Shown one piece after another: positions 1 through 9,942 of a stretch of DNA of 64,000 bases. The notes below the pieces were generated by a model, which was given only the letters and a program-made list of their open reading frames with translations, was not told the origin of the DNA and did no database searches. Position 1 is the stretch's first letter. Each line of letters begins with the position of its first letter. The stretch spans positions 1-64,000 of the forward strand of contig CALIHW010000062.1 of assembly GCA_938020525.1 (NCBI GenBank). Direction: 5' to 3'. This DNA is from an uncultured Granulosicoccaceae bacterium (GTDB lineage Bacteria > Pseudomonadota > Gammaproteobacteria > Granulosicoccales > Granulosicoccaceae). A program made the translations under genes and the position numbers.

Positions 1-167
1 TGGCAGCGCATCGATATGCCCGCAGCGTGTAAAAATCACCACTAATTCGAAGACGAAGTGATCAAACTTCCAAAAAAAGACGCCAAACAAACCGTAAGCG
101 CTTGTCATCGTGTTCAGCTATTGCCTGATCGACCAGAAATCACCACGAATGAGTCGCTTGCCCGAAC

Positions 168-188
168 TTCATGAATAAAGCAGGCTAG
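168..188 (-). repeat. Terminal-repeat-like end (ttcatgaataaagcaggctag), reverse orientation, IS1380-like from memory
   Basis: Reverse complement ctagcctgctttattcatgaa closely matches the other ctagcccggattattcatgaa copies in this window. Confidence 0.55.
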
Positions 189-311
189 AGGAGTGCAAAC
201 ACATCAGCATGTGAAAGATCTGCGCGGCACTCCTTACTTCCTGACACAAATCGAGAGACCATGCCTCATGCTAGCTGCGCGACAGCGCACCGGACGCCCG
301 GGCGGGTTCTG

Positions 312-333
312 CCAGCCCGGATTATTCATGAAT
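312..333 (+). repeat. Terminal-repeat-like end (ccagcccggattattcatgaat)
   Basis: Matches the core of the 2584 and 49262 ends. Confidence 0.55.
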
Positions 334-424
334 TTACTCGCTATGTGTTTATTGGCTGCTACCGGTTGTTCCTACGACTAGCGGAACAAAGCAATAGATA
401 GATACATCTAGATACTCCAGGCAA

Positions 425-2038
425 CTAACCATCAAAACAAATAAACGCAACGTTGAAATTAGCAACTTGCTCACCCGAAACAACCCGGACAGAGCCGCCA
501 GAGCCTACCGCATCACACACAACTCTAACCTCTAGATTAATTTTTTCCTCCGGCATCAACACACCAGCAACTGGAGATATAACCAATTGAGGACTACTGC
601 TAAATACTGCATAGTCCAGTTCATCGCTACCTGCATTGCTGATCTCAAGATTCGCAACAGTAAAGGAACTACCCAAAGGCGCGGGAAGAAACTGAGCAGC
701 CTGACCATCCCATGGCGCTTCCAGCTTACCACCAGGAATTATTTTCTCACACCGGTATTCCATTCCTTTCTGATCATTAGCAAACAATAGCTGCGTGTCA
801 TTATCATTGCTAAATTCAATGTCAGATAACACTCCTTGCCCGATAAAATCGATAAATTCTAAAACTACAGATTCCCTGATACGCCACAGAAAACTTATGC
901 TCCCATTCTTATTGGTATACGAACCATTGCCTAAATTGCCAAATAGTAAACGCTCTCCACTGTCGCATTGCCAGACCGTTTCGTCTTCCCCCTCTTCAGC
1001 CGAATTAGATATTTCATTTATTAAATTAACGACGCTACCCGATGCACCGAAAATACAGTTGTGTATCTCCCCATCTATTTCGAGCTCAAGCTGCTCGTTA
1101 TCGAGGTAACGGACTGGTGCAACCGCCAGGCCGGTACCTGCAAAATTCAAACTGAGCTGTTGTTTTGATTCATCAACACTAAAGGCAAATGCAGATGCCC
1201 CTGTTGCACTTGTACTCGAACCACTTCCATCGCTGTAAAATTCTAACTCAAACCCGTAACAACCCCAGCTGTGGATACTCTCCTGCATGGTATCGGCAGT
1301 AACAATCCGTTCAAATATTGAGGGCTGTGGTGAGCAAGTTGAACGACCATTCCACCCAAAACCATCGCCGTCTTCATCCACGCAAGCAGTAATAATCTGC
1401 TGAGGTATTACACACGACTGAGTTCCATCCCAACCCCAGCCATCACCATCTTCATCGACGCACTCAATCGCATCAACCTCAACTATTCTTGCACCTTCAA
1501 ACGGCTGTAGATCCGAGCCTTGTATCGTCTCTATGCGCCAGTGTTTAGAGGTTACAGCACTCTCACCTCGCAAATCTAAAATAAGGTTCCCGGGCTCTAT
1601 TGCTTCATTACCAGGTTGATTTTCATAAGAAATATCAATTGATGATTCCGCCACCAGTGTTTCAAATTCACCATCACTGTCTACGTCTGCAAGTAAACTA
1701 AACTTCGATAGACTACGGCGTTGGCAACACTCTGCCTGATCATTTTTTGCGCTCAAACGCACACCGGAAACAGTTACAAATTCCGGCGTATCAAAATTAA
1801 TAAAACTTAATGACCCAACTCCACCATTGCGCATGAGCGTGTGCCCATTCTCAAACCCGCCAGAGGTTGAAAATGCATTGACTGGATCAATAATCGTATC
1901 GTGTGACACCACTACTGTGCCATTGGATACATCAAAAACATCAGTGCCTGAGACATCAGGAAAATCGTCCGCAGGTGCAGCAAAAGGGAGTAAAAGAAAA
2001 AAAGCAACGATCAGAAAAGATCTTAGGGGTGTATGCAT
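425..2038 (-). CDS. Secreted protein with two VDEDGDGxGWxGxxSC repeats and a C-terminal Ig-like/choice-of-anchor-like domain
   Basis: ORF 425..2056; signal peptide MHTPLRSFLIVAFFLLLPFAAPA suggests start near 2038; paired Cys/Asp-Gly repeats. Confidence 0.75.
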   Translation of the reverse strand: MHTPLRSFLIVAFFLLLPFAAPADDFPDVSGTDVFDVSNGTVVVSHDTIIDPVNAFSTSGGFENGHTLMRNGGVGSLSFINFDTPEFVTVSGVRLSAKNDQAECCQRRSLSKFSLLADVDSDGEFETLVAESSIDISYENQPGNEAIEPGNLILDLRGESAVTSKHWRIETIQGSDLQPFEGARIVEVDAIECVDEDGDGWGWDGTQSCVIPQQIITACVDEDGDGFGWNGRSTCSPQPSIFERIVTADTMQESIHSWGCYGFELEFYSDGSGSSTSATGASAFAFSVDESKQQLSLNFAGTGLAVAPVRYLDNEQLELEIDGEIHNCIFGASGSVVNLINEISNSAEEGEDETVWQCDSGERLLFGNLGNGSYTNKNGSISFLWRIRESVVLEFIDFIGQGVLSDIEFSNDNDTQLLFANDQKGMEYRCEKIIPGGKLEAPWDGQAAQFLPAPLGSSFTVANLEISNAGSDELDYAVFSSSPQLVISPVAGVLMPEEKINLEVRVVCDAVGSGGSVRVVSGEQVANFNVAFICFDG

Positions 2039-2147
2039 GACAAATCCTTTTATCAATGACAGTTAGGAGTAGAACCTTCTCCCGAGTGTAGTCCATATTC
2101 TCCAATACTCAACCACGCCACTGATACTCATTTTTCCGTGCTTGCGT

Positions 2148-2437
2148 CTAGCCTGGGTTATTCATCAGGCGACAAGTAACTATTGGCGAAATGCTATGTA
2201 TACAGTTCCAAACCACTTTTTTTAGCACCTTTTTCGAAATAGCAGAATGTCTATTCGACGCCAGAAGAAAATCTGGCGTCACATCTCGGCCCATCGTCTT
2301 CGGCACGTGGCGAGCCACGTTTCTCAGACTCCGTTTCTTCAGGCGATTGGCCGACCTGTTTAGCCAGATTTCCACTGGACGCCACATGTCGTTAGCAATT
2401 AGGCTCATGAATAATCCAGCTAGAATAATCCAGGCTA
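2148..2437. mobile_element. MITE-like or degenerate IS remnant with terminal inverted repeats (right end partly duplicated)
   Basis: Left ctagcctgggttattcat; right atgaataatccagctag followed by aataatccaggctag. Confidence 0.5.
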
Positions 2438-2583
2438 GAAAGTTCGCATAACATCTGTTGAATAGAGTCACTCTGAACAGGTGAATTGTTGACAGAGATC
2501 GGATTTTACCCTTTACTGCCCTGCTCCTGCGTTAACCTGTTGTAGAACAACACAAACTTGTATTGCGCTACGTACTTGTATTG

Positions 2584-2767
2584 CCTAGCCCGGATTATTC
2601 ATGAAAATGACGGCATCCCGCTTGATCCTTGATTCCACAGCCAATTTTTTCTCTTGCAAATATCTGTAAGCCAAGTAAATGAAAACATGGAACGCGAGAA
2701 GAAAATACCCTGTGAAACCAATGCTCTGCGCGCTATGCTCGCCATTTCACGAATAAACTGGGCTAGG
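2584..2767. mobile_element. 184-bp MITE-like element with about 23-bp terminal inverted repeats
   Basis: Left cctagcccggattattcatgaaa; reverse complement of right end cctagcccagtttattcgtgaaa (20/23 identical). Confidence 0.65.
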
Positions 2768-2799
2768 AAAAACCCACAAACCGGCAACTTCAATAAGTG

Positions 2800-3357
2800 A
2801 TGACCAACCACATAGTTCAGAAACATCCGGATCATGGCACCCGAGAATTCAAGCTGGTAGACGATGCAATCGAATACAGGATCTCTGGTCCGTTTGGTGA
2901 CGAAGAATTATCAGTCGTTTTATCGGTATTAGCACCCGAGCCAGTTGCGGACGAGTCGATGCTGTATTTTATAAGCGAAGTAAATCGCGAAGCGCTGATC
3001 AAAATGTATGTCGATCTGCCGGATGCAGAAACTTTTGCCAAGTTTGTCAGCACGGTGCAGCAACGAATCAGAGAAGAAAGCTTTGGTCAACTCGATGCAG
3101 TCAACCGTAAAACCGAGATCACTCAAGAGCAAGTCGACACGACCATTCGTATGTTAGAAACTAATTTGGATCCATCAAGCATTGAAACGTTACTTGCGAA
3201 CCTGCATCGACTCTCTGCAGCACCAGACAATAGTGAACAACTAGGCAAAGTTGTCGAAGCATTCAACAAACTCGGCATACAGCAAGGCCAGGTACTGACC
3301 TACGCACCGTTCTTTAATACACTGCTTTCAAGTACAGATCTGGATGAACTAAGCTAA
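2800..3357 (+). CDS. Hypothetical protein
   Basis: ORF 2797..3357 (GTG/ATG start), no recognised family. Confidence 0.65.
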   Translation: MTNHIVQKHPDHGTREFKLVDDAIEYRISGPFGDEELSVVLSVLAPEPVADESMLYFISEVNREALIKMYVDLPDAETFAKFVSTVQQRIREESFGQLDAVNRKTEITQEQVDTTIRMLETNLDPSSIETLLANLHRLSAAPDNSEQLGKVVEAFNKLGIQQGQVLTYAPFFNTLLSSTDLDELS

Positions 3358-3394
3358 AAAGTCATTGTGCAGGTTTTGATCTCCGGGAAAAGTC

Positions 3395-3655
3395 ATGGCA
3401 GCGAAGATAGAAATTTACGGAACCAGCTTCTGTCGGCATTGCCTGGCCGCGCGACAATTGCTGGACTCAAGACAAATCGACTACACCGAATACCTAATTG
3501 ATCTAATGCCGCTTGAGCGCGCTGAGATGCTTCGCCGTTGCGGACGCAAGAAAGTACCTCAAATACTAATTAACAACATACCAATTGGCGGCGACGAAGA
3601 TCTGATGGCACTGGATGCCAGTGGTGAGCTGAGTCGACTATTAGCGCATAACTAA
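3395..3655 (+). CDS. Glutaredoxin-like protein with CRHC active-site motif
   Basis: KIEIYGTSFCRHCLAARQLLD, KKVPQILINNIPIGGDEDLMALDASGEL. Confidence 0.9.
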   Translation: MAAKIEIYGTSFCRHCLAARQLLDSRQIDYTEYLIDLMPLERAEMLRRCGRKKVPQILINNIPIGGDEDLMALDASGELSRLLAHN

Positions 3656-3674
3656 CTGCACAATCAGCTTAAAA

Positions 3675-4133
3675 CTATGGCAGCGGCACGTGTAGAGCAT
3701 ATTTAAACAACGCAAAAAACACCATCATAATTACTCCTCCAAAACCCCAGTACAAAAGAAGTGTTTTTATAGACCATCGATCATGCATCGCTGCGACCAA
3801 ACCACCAGCAAAGGCTATCGCTCCCGCTGGTAAAAACCCGACAACTGGCATGAGAAAGCAAGCCAAAATCATCGTTATAACAAGCAGTAGCCGACGCCAC
3901 CAGTCGCCCGGACCAAATCCATCAGACTCCGATGGTCTGAGGAACTGTGTAACAAAAGAAATACCTGCTGTAAGCACCAATACCAGAGCTACCGTTTGCG
4001 GGAAGACCTGACTATCGCGGTCTGTATAACTGGTTGTATCCCATAGCGTTACAAGCCCCACAACTACAAACAGGGCAGATACAACTAATGAACCGAGGTT
4101 GCCTTTTGTATTTGATAATGCTGACTTAGCCAT
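3675..4133 (-). CDS. tctB: Tripartite tricarboxylate transporter small membrane subunit TctB
   Basis: Hydrophobic about 150-aa protein directly downstream of TctA; ATG at 4133 gives an 8-bp ATGGCTAA overlap with the tctA stop. Confidence 0.85.
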   Translation of the reverse strand: MAKSALSNTKGNLGSLVVSALFVVVGLVTLWDTTSYTDRDSQVFPQTVALVLVLTAGISFVTQFLRPSESDGFGPGDWWRRLLLVITMILACFLMPVVGFLPAGAIAFAGGLVAAMHDRWSIKTLLLYWGFGGVIMMVFFALFKYALHVPLP

Positions 4134-5634
4134 TATCCGAAACCTCCTGCACCCGGCTTTTCCGACGAGCCATATAAAGAGGCACAATAAGGGTAATCAA
4201 AGTGAACGCCAGAATTGCCTGTGAAATTGGTCGGCCAAAAAACATTCCAAAAAGGTTTTTGGTAGCAGCGCCTATTGTCCACCCCTGCACAAAACCCTGC
4301 TCTGCAATCGGCCCAAGAATCAATCCCAATACAATTGGTGAAGCAGAGAACCCAAATTTGGCAACTACCCAACCAAATACGCCAAGACAAAGCATTAGAA
4401 AAACATCGGTGACGCTATTGCGAATAGAGAAAGTTCCAATGATTGTCATAAAGCCAACTGTTGGCACCAGCACAGCCTTTGGAATGGTTACGATCGATTT
4501 ATACGCATAGCGCCCTATCAACAATCCTGCCGGCAGCATTAAAAGCGTAGCGATAATCAGCCCATATATAAACGTATACACAATAGAACCGCTTTGCGAA
4601 AACATAGTAGGCCCGGTTCTTACCCCCTGAACCAGTAAAGCACCGAGTACAATAGCGTCAGGCGGTGTTCCAGGAATACCCAGCACTAACGTGGGAACAA
4701 AACCTCCACCAACAGTCGCATTGTTTGCGGATTCTGTAGCCATAATGCCATCGGGTTCACCCTCACCAAAACGCTGTTCCGGACTTGCCGTGCGCTTAGC
4801 TTCCGAGTATGCAACGAGCCCGGCAACTGAACCTCCGGCACCCGGTAAAATTCCAACAAGTGTTCCAATTATTGAGGAGCGAACAAGATTGAATTTGGAT
4901 TTCATAGCGAGATTAAAAGCCTCACCAATCCGAACCGACCTAACGTCATCCTCAACTTTTAAATGCCGATCAGGTGTTGCAACAAGATCTATTAGTACCG
5001 GGATGCAATATAGACCAATCATGGCGCCTACCACACCAAACCCGCCAATAAGCATCTGGCTTCCAAACGTAAGCCTGATATCGGCTGAAATCTCTGCAAC
5101 CCCGACAGTTGAGAGAATCATTCCAAACGCCCCGCCCGCCAAGCCTTTAATCACATTACCGCTCGACAAAGACGCTATCAAAGATAACCCGAATATTGAT
5201 AACCAGAAATATTCAACAGGCCCAAACGCCAACGCTACTTTGGATAGTGGTGGCGCTAGAAACAATAAAGCGAATGCGCCAACAAGACCACCAAAAACAG
5301 AGGCGAAACAAGCCAACGCGACTGCAAGATCACCATCGCCCTTTTTTGCCATTGGATAGCCATCAAACGTTGTAGCTATGGCTGAAGGCGTACCCGGTGT
5401 ATTGAGCAGGATCGCCGCATACGCCCCACCATAGATTGCACCAGTATAAATAGCACCCAGTAAGATTAGCGCTGACGCAGGCTCCATACTGAAAGTGATA
5501 GGAACCAACACAGCCAGCGCCATAGTGGCGGTTAATCCCGGGATTGATCCAACCACAGTACCAGCTACAACACCAAACAGCGCGAGGGCGAGGTTGAATG
5601 GTGTCAGCGCTGATATAAACTGACTTAGCTCCAT
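4126..5634 (-). CDS. tctA: Tripartite tricarboxylate transporter large permease TctA
   Basis: 502 aa; GxIPGLTATMALAVLVPITF, GILPGAGGSVAGLVAY, TPGTPSAIATTFDGYP. Confidence 0.95.
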   Translation of the reverse strand: MELSQFISALTPFNLALALFGVVAGTVVGSIPGLTATMALAVLVPITFSMEPASALILLGAIYTGAIYGGAYAAILLNTPGTPSAIATTFDGYPMAKKGDGDLAVALACFASVFGGLVGAFALLFLAPPLSKVALAFGPVEYFWLSIFGLSLIASLSSGNVIKGLAGGAFGMILSTVGVAEISADIRLTFGSQMLIGGFGVVGAMIGLYCIPVLIDLVATPDRHLKVEDDVRSVRIGEAFNLAMKSKFNLVRSSIIGTLVGILPGAGGSVAGLVAYSEAKRTASPEQRFGEGEPDGIMATESANNATVGGGFVPTLVLGIPGTPPDAIVLGALLVQGVRTGPTMFSQSGSIVYTFIYGLIIATLLMLPAGLLIGRYAYKSIVTIPKAVLVPTVGFMTIIGTFSIRNSVTDVFLMLCLGVFGWVVAKFGFSASPIVLGLILGPIAEQGFVQGWTIGAATKNLFGMFFGRPISQAILAFTLITLIVPLYMARRKSRVQEVSDNG

Positions 5635-5665
5635 TGGGCTGAAATCCCGGGACTACAGCAAACGC

Positions 5666-6637
5666 TTATTCGATCAAGCCAGCGGCACGAGCATCAGTAA
5701 TATACTCTTCAATACGTTCCGCCATGAAGTCTGACATTTCATCTGCACCTACATCCAGCATTGCAAAACCACCGTCAAGCATTGTTTTGCGAAATTCCGG
5801 ATCGTTGTTAATTTCTCCAATCATGTCAGACCAGAGCTTGGTAGTTTCCGCGCTGGCGGTATTCGGAAGTGCAATGCCACGGTAAGCGCCGCCAGTCATA
5901 TCATAGCCAAGCTCTTTAAATGTTGGTACATCTGGAAACAACGGATGTCTTTCGCCCATAGCAACAGCAAGCATGCGTACTGCATCTCCCTGCTTAGCAC
6001 CAACAGATGTGTAGCCCCACTCAGCTTTTGTCTGATTTCCAAGCAACGCTGCTACAGCAGCACCGGTTCCTTTAAAGGGCACGTAGGTCGTAGTGATACC
6101 AGCTAACTTATCAAATTTTATCTGCGCAAGATGGTTTGCACTGGCTTTACCCGAACCAGACAGTGTCACTTCACCGGGCTTGGCTTTCGCGTCAGCAACC
6201 AAATCGGCCAGAGTTTGGTATGGGCTATCAGCATTCACTACAATCGCATCTGGCGTGTAGTGAAACATATAAAATGTATTTAGCTCTTCGGTTTTAAAGC
6301 CAACATCTTTTTGCGCCGGTTTGATAATAATGTGCGGAAGATTCACGCCCATGATTGTATGACCGTCACCGCTTAGGCCATTTAAAGAGGCCCAACCGAC
6401 CGCACCACCGCCTCCCGGCTGATAGGAAATCACCAGATCTTGTCCGAATTTTTCTTTGAAAAACGGCTGTTGAAATCGCGCAGAAATATCAGATTCCCCG
6501 CCCGGTCCAAAAGGTATGACATAACTAACAGGACCGCTTAACTCAGCCGACGCGGCCATGCCAACATGTGCTGAAAGCAGGATCGCAGCGGCAGTCTTTA
6601 CTAATGAATTTTTGATCATATTTTTCCTCCAAATCAT
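5666..6637 (-). CDS. tctC: Tripartite tricarboxylate transporter substrate-binding protein (Bug/TctC)
   Basis: Signal peptide; PVSYVIPFGPGGESDISARFQQPFFKEKFGQDLVISYQPGGGGAVGW. Confidence 0.93.
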   Translation of the reverse strand: MIWRKNMIKNSLVKTAAAILLSAHVGMAASAELSGPVSYVIPFGPGGESDISARFQQPFFKEKFGQDLVISYQPGGGGAVGWASLNGLSGDGHTIMGVNLPHIIIKPAQKDVGFKTEELNTFYMFHYTPDAIVVNADSPYQTLADLVADAKAKPGEVTLSGSGKASANHLAQIKFDKLAGITTTYVPFKGTGAAVAALLGNQTKAEWGYTSVGAKQGDAVRMLAVAMGERHPLFPDVPTFKELGYDMTGGAYRGIALPNTASAETTKLWSDMIGEINNDPEFRKTMLDGGFAMLDVGADEMSDFMAERIEEYITDARAAGLIE

Positions 6638-6964
6638 GAATGATTACTCCGCAATTCAAAAACAACGAGAATCAGCGGAGCTGCACACCAATATCCATGT
6701 TTATCTCACTAAATGCAATCTCAGTTTTACATCAGGCGAGAAATCGGTAAACAATTACTTTAAGATCAGCTCAAGGTGTGAGCACAGTGATACGATAGAT
6801 ACGGTAGCCCCACGCTCCATACTTTTCTTGCAGTGCTACGGATGAATTTCCACATACCGTTCATGTTATCGCACACCGGGGAAGACCATTCCCACGTTTG
6901 CTAAAGACCATGAGATAAAACTACTGGTGTTCCATCAGGCCCACCGGCTTTAAACAGCTTGGTT

Positions 6965-8467
6965 TCACTTTCTAAATAGCGTTGTTTTGGCTTTGAGCAC
7001 AGAGTGTGTGGTGATTAGATCTTCACTGCTTTGAGAGATTGCAGCCACATATCGATCGGGGCGTATCCACACTGCGTTGGTACCCAGTTGATCCAGCAGG
7101 CTATTCAATTCCGGATATTGATCAGCGGACATGCTAATGATTTCTTTGTCAAGGTTATCGGCATCACACGCTTCACGTGAGACAAACAAGTGTTTGTAAC
7201 CGACAATATCGTCCAGCTTACATTGTGCTCGCGCAATGATTGGTTGCGCCGCAGGGCGACCGACAGGATCTTTGTCATGTTCAGGCTCACTGTACATAAC
7301 AGCGCTCGGCCCCAGCTTTGGCTGAATAGATTTGATGGTTGCGTTCCCAGCAGCTCGTCTCTGCGCCATTTGCAATGCGCTTTTTTGATCAAGTGAGTTT
7401 ATCAGTCCACCCAAACTTATAGCCGTTTCAATATAGGCACGCGCATGCGGTGCACGTTCCGCTTGATAGGAATCCAGTAGTGAACTATCGAATTGTTGCC
7501 TTATCACCGCTTTGAGCTTCCAGGCAAGGTTTGATACATCTCTGATGCCCGTACACATACCCTGCCCCATAAACGGAGGTGTCAGATGCGCCGCGTCACC
7601 GGCTATCAGCGCTCTACCCTTGCGCCAACGGAAGGCAAGTGCAGATTTAAATGTGTATATCGCGCTGCGTTCAATGGTCGCATCTTCCGGTGTGATCCAG
7701 CGCGACAAGAGTTTCCATACATTTGAATTTTCACTGATATCTTCATCGCGTTCACCGGCAAGTATAGCCATCTCCCAGCGTCTTCTGTCACCCGGATTTC
7801 TACAGTAAGTCATTGGTCTCGTTGCGCTGCAAAATTGAATGGAATGATCTCCAAGATCCGGCCTTTGGCGTTTCAACAAAAGATCCACCACCAACCATCT
7901 TTCATTAAACCCAAGATCATCCATATCACCGCCGATATAGCTTCGTACCAGTGAGTTTGCACCGTCGCACCCAACAACGTATTGAGCTTTAACAAAAACT
8001 GTTTTATTGGTACTTAAGTTTCTACCAGCTAACTCTATATGGCCTTCATTCTCGATAATCGATTGTATTTCACAGCCAGGCATATCAGTTACATTGTCTA
8101 ACTTGCTAACGCCTGCTCGCAACAACCTTTCGAGATCTGGCTGATGGAGTCGATAGCTGGCATGCCAGCCTTGTTGTGTAATACTTTGATCTCTTGGCCA
8201 ATCAAGCAACAACCGTCCTTGATCATCCTGAAAACGCATACCCAGATTTACACGTATGCACTTGCGCAACTCATCTGAAATACCCACTGTTTGAAAAACG
8301 CGCATGGTTTCATCATCGAAATGCACTGCGCGCGGTAAAGGATAAAAACTTGATTCACGATCGATAACGATCACACTAATACCGACGCTACCCAGCAAGT
8401 TAGCAAGAGTGGCCCCGGTCGGACCATAGCCGACTATGGCAACTTCTACTTCAGTTGTCTCACGCAT
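6965..8467 (-). CDS. FAD-dependent aromatic monooxygenase (MhpA-like hydroxylase)
   Basis: VAIVGYGPTGATLANLLG Rossmann; GRALIAGDAAHLTPPFMGQGMCTGIRDVSNLAWKL. Confidence 0.92.
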   Translation of the reverse strand: MRETTEVEVAIVGYGPTGATLANLLGSVGISVIVIDRESSFYPLPRAVHFDDETMRVFQTVGISDELRKCIRVNLGMRFQDDQGRLLLDWPRDQSITQQGWHASYRLHQPDLERLLRAGVSKLDNVTDMPGCEIQSIIENEGHIELAGRNLSTNKTVFVKAQYVVGCDGANSLVRSYIGGDMDDLGFNERWLVVDLLLKRQRPDLGDHSIQFCSATRPMTYCRNPGDRRRWEMAILAGERDEDISENSNVWKLLSRWITPEDATIERSAIYTFKSALAFRWRKGRALIAGDAAHLTPPFMGQGMCTGIRDVSNLAWKLKAVIRQQFDSSLLDSYQAERAPHARAYIETAISLGGLINSLDQKSALQMAQRRAAGNATIKSIQPKLGPSAVMYSEPEHDKDPVGRPAAQPIIARAQCKLDDIVGYKHLFVSREACDADNLDKEIISMSADQYPELNSLLDQLGTNAVWIRPDRYVAAISQSSEDLITTHSVLKAKTTLFRK

Positions 8468-8474
8468 CGACTTA

Positions 8475-9458
8475 TTAATCTGAATACTGGCCGTAAAGCC
8501 ACGGGCAGTTAATCAGTGGCGGTGCACGCAATCCTCTGGATGCCGTTTCCAGTCGCATATCCCGAAAAGCCTTGCGTTCAGCCTCGTTGAGATAGAGCCG
8601 TTCGTGACCCCAGTAGCTCGGGCCGACCTCTGTCTCATGTGCTTGCCAGGTACTTTGATCAATGATTCGACCACCCCAACCGCTTTCGACAAAAAATTCT
8701 GATGGCGTATGTGCATAAAAGCTGGTCATATAGTCGTTGGTGTGTCGACCGAGTGTATAAGCCACCCTGTTTTGTTCAAGCTGTGCAAGATCATAGCCCT
8801 GACCCACATCATCCAGATTGTCGTACTCCACCATAAAGTGATGAAAGCCGAGTTTCTTTGAACCGACAATCGCAAAGCTATGATGGCGCCCGTTTACATG
8901 AAAAAAGTACAGTGGTATCGGTGTGTATCCATAGTCACTTAAACGAAAACCGAGAACATTCTGATAAAATTCAGCCACCGCCTCGACGTCTGAAACATGA
9001 AGTACTGCGTGCCCCATTCCGTACGGGCCGGTTTTGAATCCATCGATTGGGCGACCGGGCAAGAAAGGGTCAGTTACTTTCTCCGGGTTCCAAACCAGCT
9101 CTACGCGATAACCTGCCGGATCAGTAAAGTAAATTAACTCACTGACATATCGGCGATCAGCAAGTGACGCTGTCCCCTTTGTTACTGCATAACCTTCTTT
9201 TTCAATACGAACCGCGTAGCTGTCAAGGTCTTTCTGACTTTCAACTTCCCACCCAATGTAGGCCAAAGTATCGCCGGGTTCATCAGATATTATTAGACGT
9301 TGCACCTGATCGTCCATACGAAAGGCGATATTCCTTCCACCCCTGTCGAGAACCTGCATGCCCAGCAGTTTTCCGGCGAAGGTTCGCCACTCTTCAGTTT
9401 TTCTGGAAGATACTCCCAAATAAGAAAGTGCTGAAATCACAATCAATGCGCCCGACAA
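8475..9458 (-). CDS. Extradiol ring-cleavage dioxygenase, type I (BphC-like, two VOC domains)
   Basis: GHAVLHV, GFHHFMVEY and PSEFFVESGWGG fit the H-H-E metal ligands. Confidence 0.9.
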   Translation of the reverse strand: MSGALIVISALSYLGVSSRKTEEWRTFAGKLLGMQVLDRGGRNIAFRMDDQVQRLIISDEPGDTLAYIGWEVESQKDLDSYAVRIEKEGYAVTKGTASLADRRYVSELIYFTDPAGYRVELVWNPEKVTDPFLPGRPIDGFKTGPYGMGHAVLHVSDVEAVAEFYQNVLGFRLSDYGYTPIPLYFFHVNGRHHSFAIVGSKKLGFHHFMVEYDNLDDVGQGYDLAQLEQNRVAYTLGRHTNDYMTSFYAHTPSEFFVESGWGGRIIDQSTWQAHETEVGPSYWGHERLYLNEAERKAFRDMRLETASRGLRAPPLINCPWLYGQYSD

Positions 9459-9650
9459 TCTGTTACCTGCAGTTTAAACTATCCGGCGGCCAAAACATAA
9501 GCGGATAAATGGATCTTTACTGACTAACTTACTAATAGATTAATTATTCAACCCCGGGTCGGATAGTGCCTTCATTACCCACCTGCTTCACTTAGTATTT
9601 TGAAATCGATTGTGTGTCAATAGATATTCAGATTAACTCATCAGCATCAG

Positions 9651-9837
9651 GTAGGGTGGATAAGCTAACCCAATGCCAGGTTACGATGTATATCCATCTG
9701 AGTGTGCACAATATCATTACATGCACCGCCTTCAAAGCGCATCCACCAATGTCGCTCATAGAATTTTCAAGAGCTGATTGTAAATTGGTTATTAAAGTTA
9801 ACGACATTCGGTGGATGCGCAAGCTTATCCACCCTAC
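9651..9837. repeat. Inverted-repeat element (MITE/REP-like) with perfect 16-bp outer arms and imperfect inner arms
   Basis: gtagggtggataagct (9651-9666) vs agcttatccaccctac (9822-9837); inner gcgcatccaccaatgtcg vs cgacattcggtggatgcgc. Confidence 0.75.
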
Positions 9838-9942
9838 GTTAAAGGCTTTTCTTATCAAGCATAGCGTGCCAAACAAAAACTACACAAAAAACCTCACCAA
9901 ATATATATCACTTCTCGTAGGGCGGATACTTCAGTTGCACCA

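Noticed and set aside
1-167. Possible transposase C-terminal remnant upstream of the first element end
   Set aside because: Broken in every frame; similarity to IS1380 transposases could not be supported by eye.
4691-5359. 222-aa plus-strand ORF
   Set aside because: Antisense to tctA, proline/serine-rich shadow frame.
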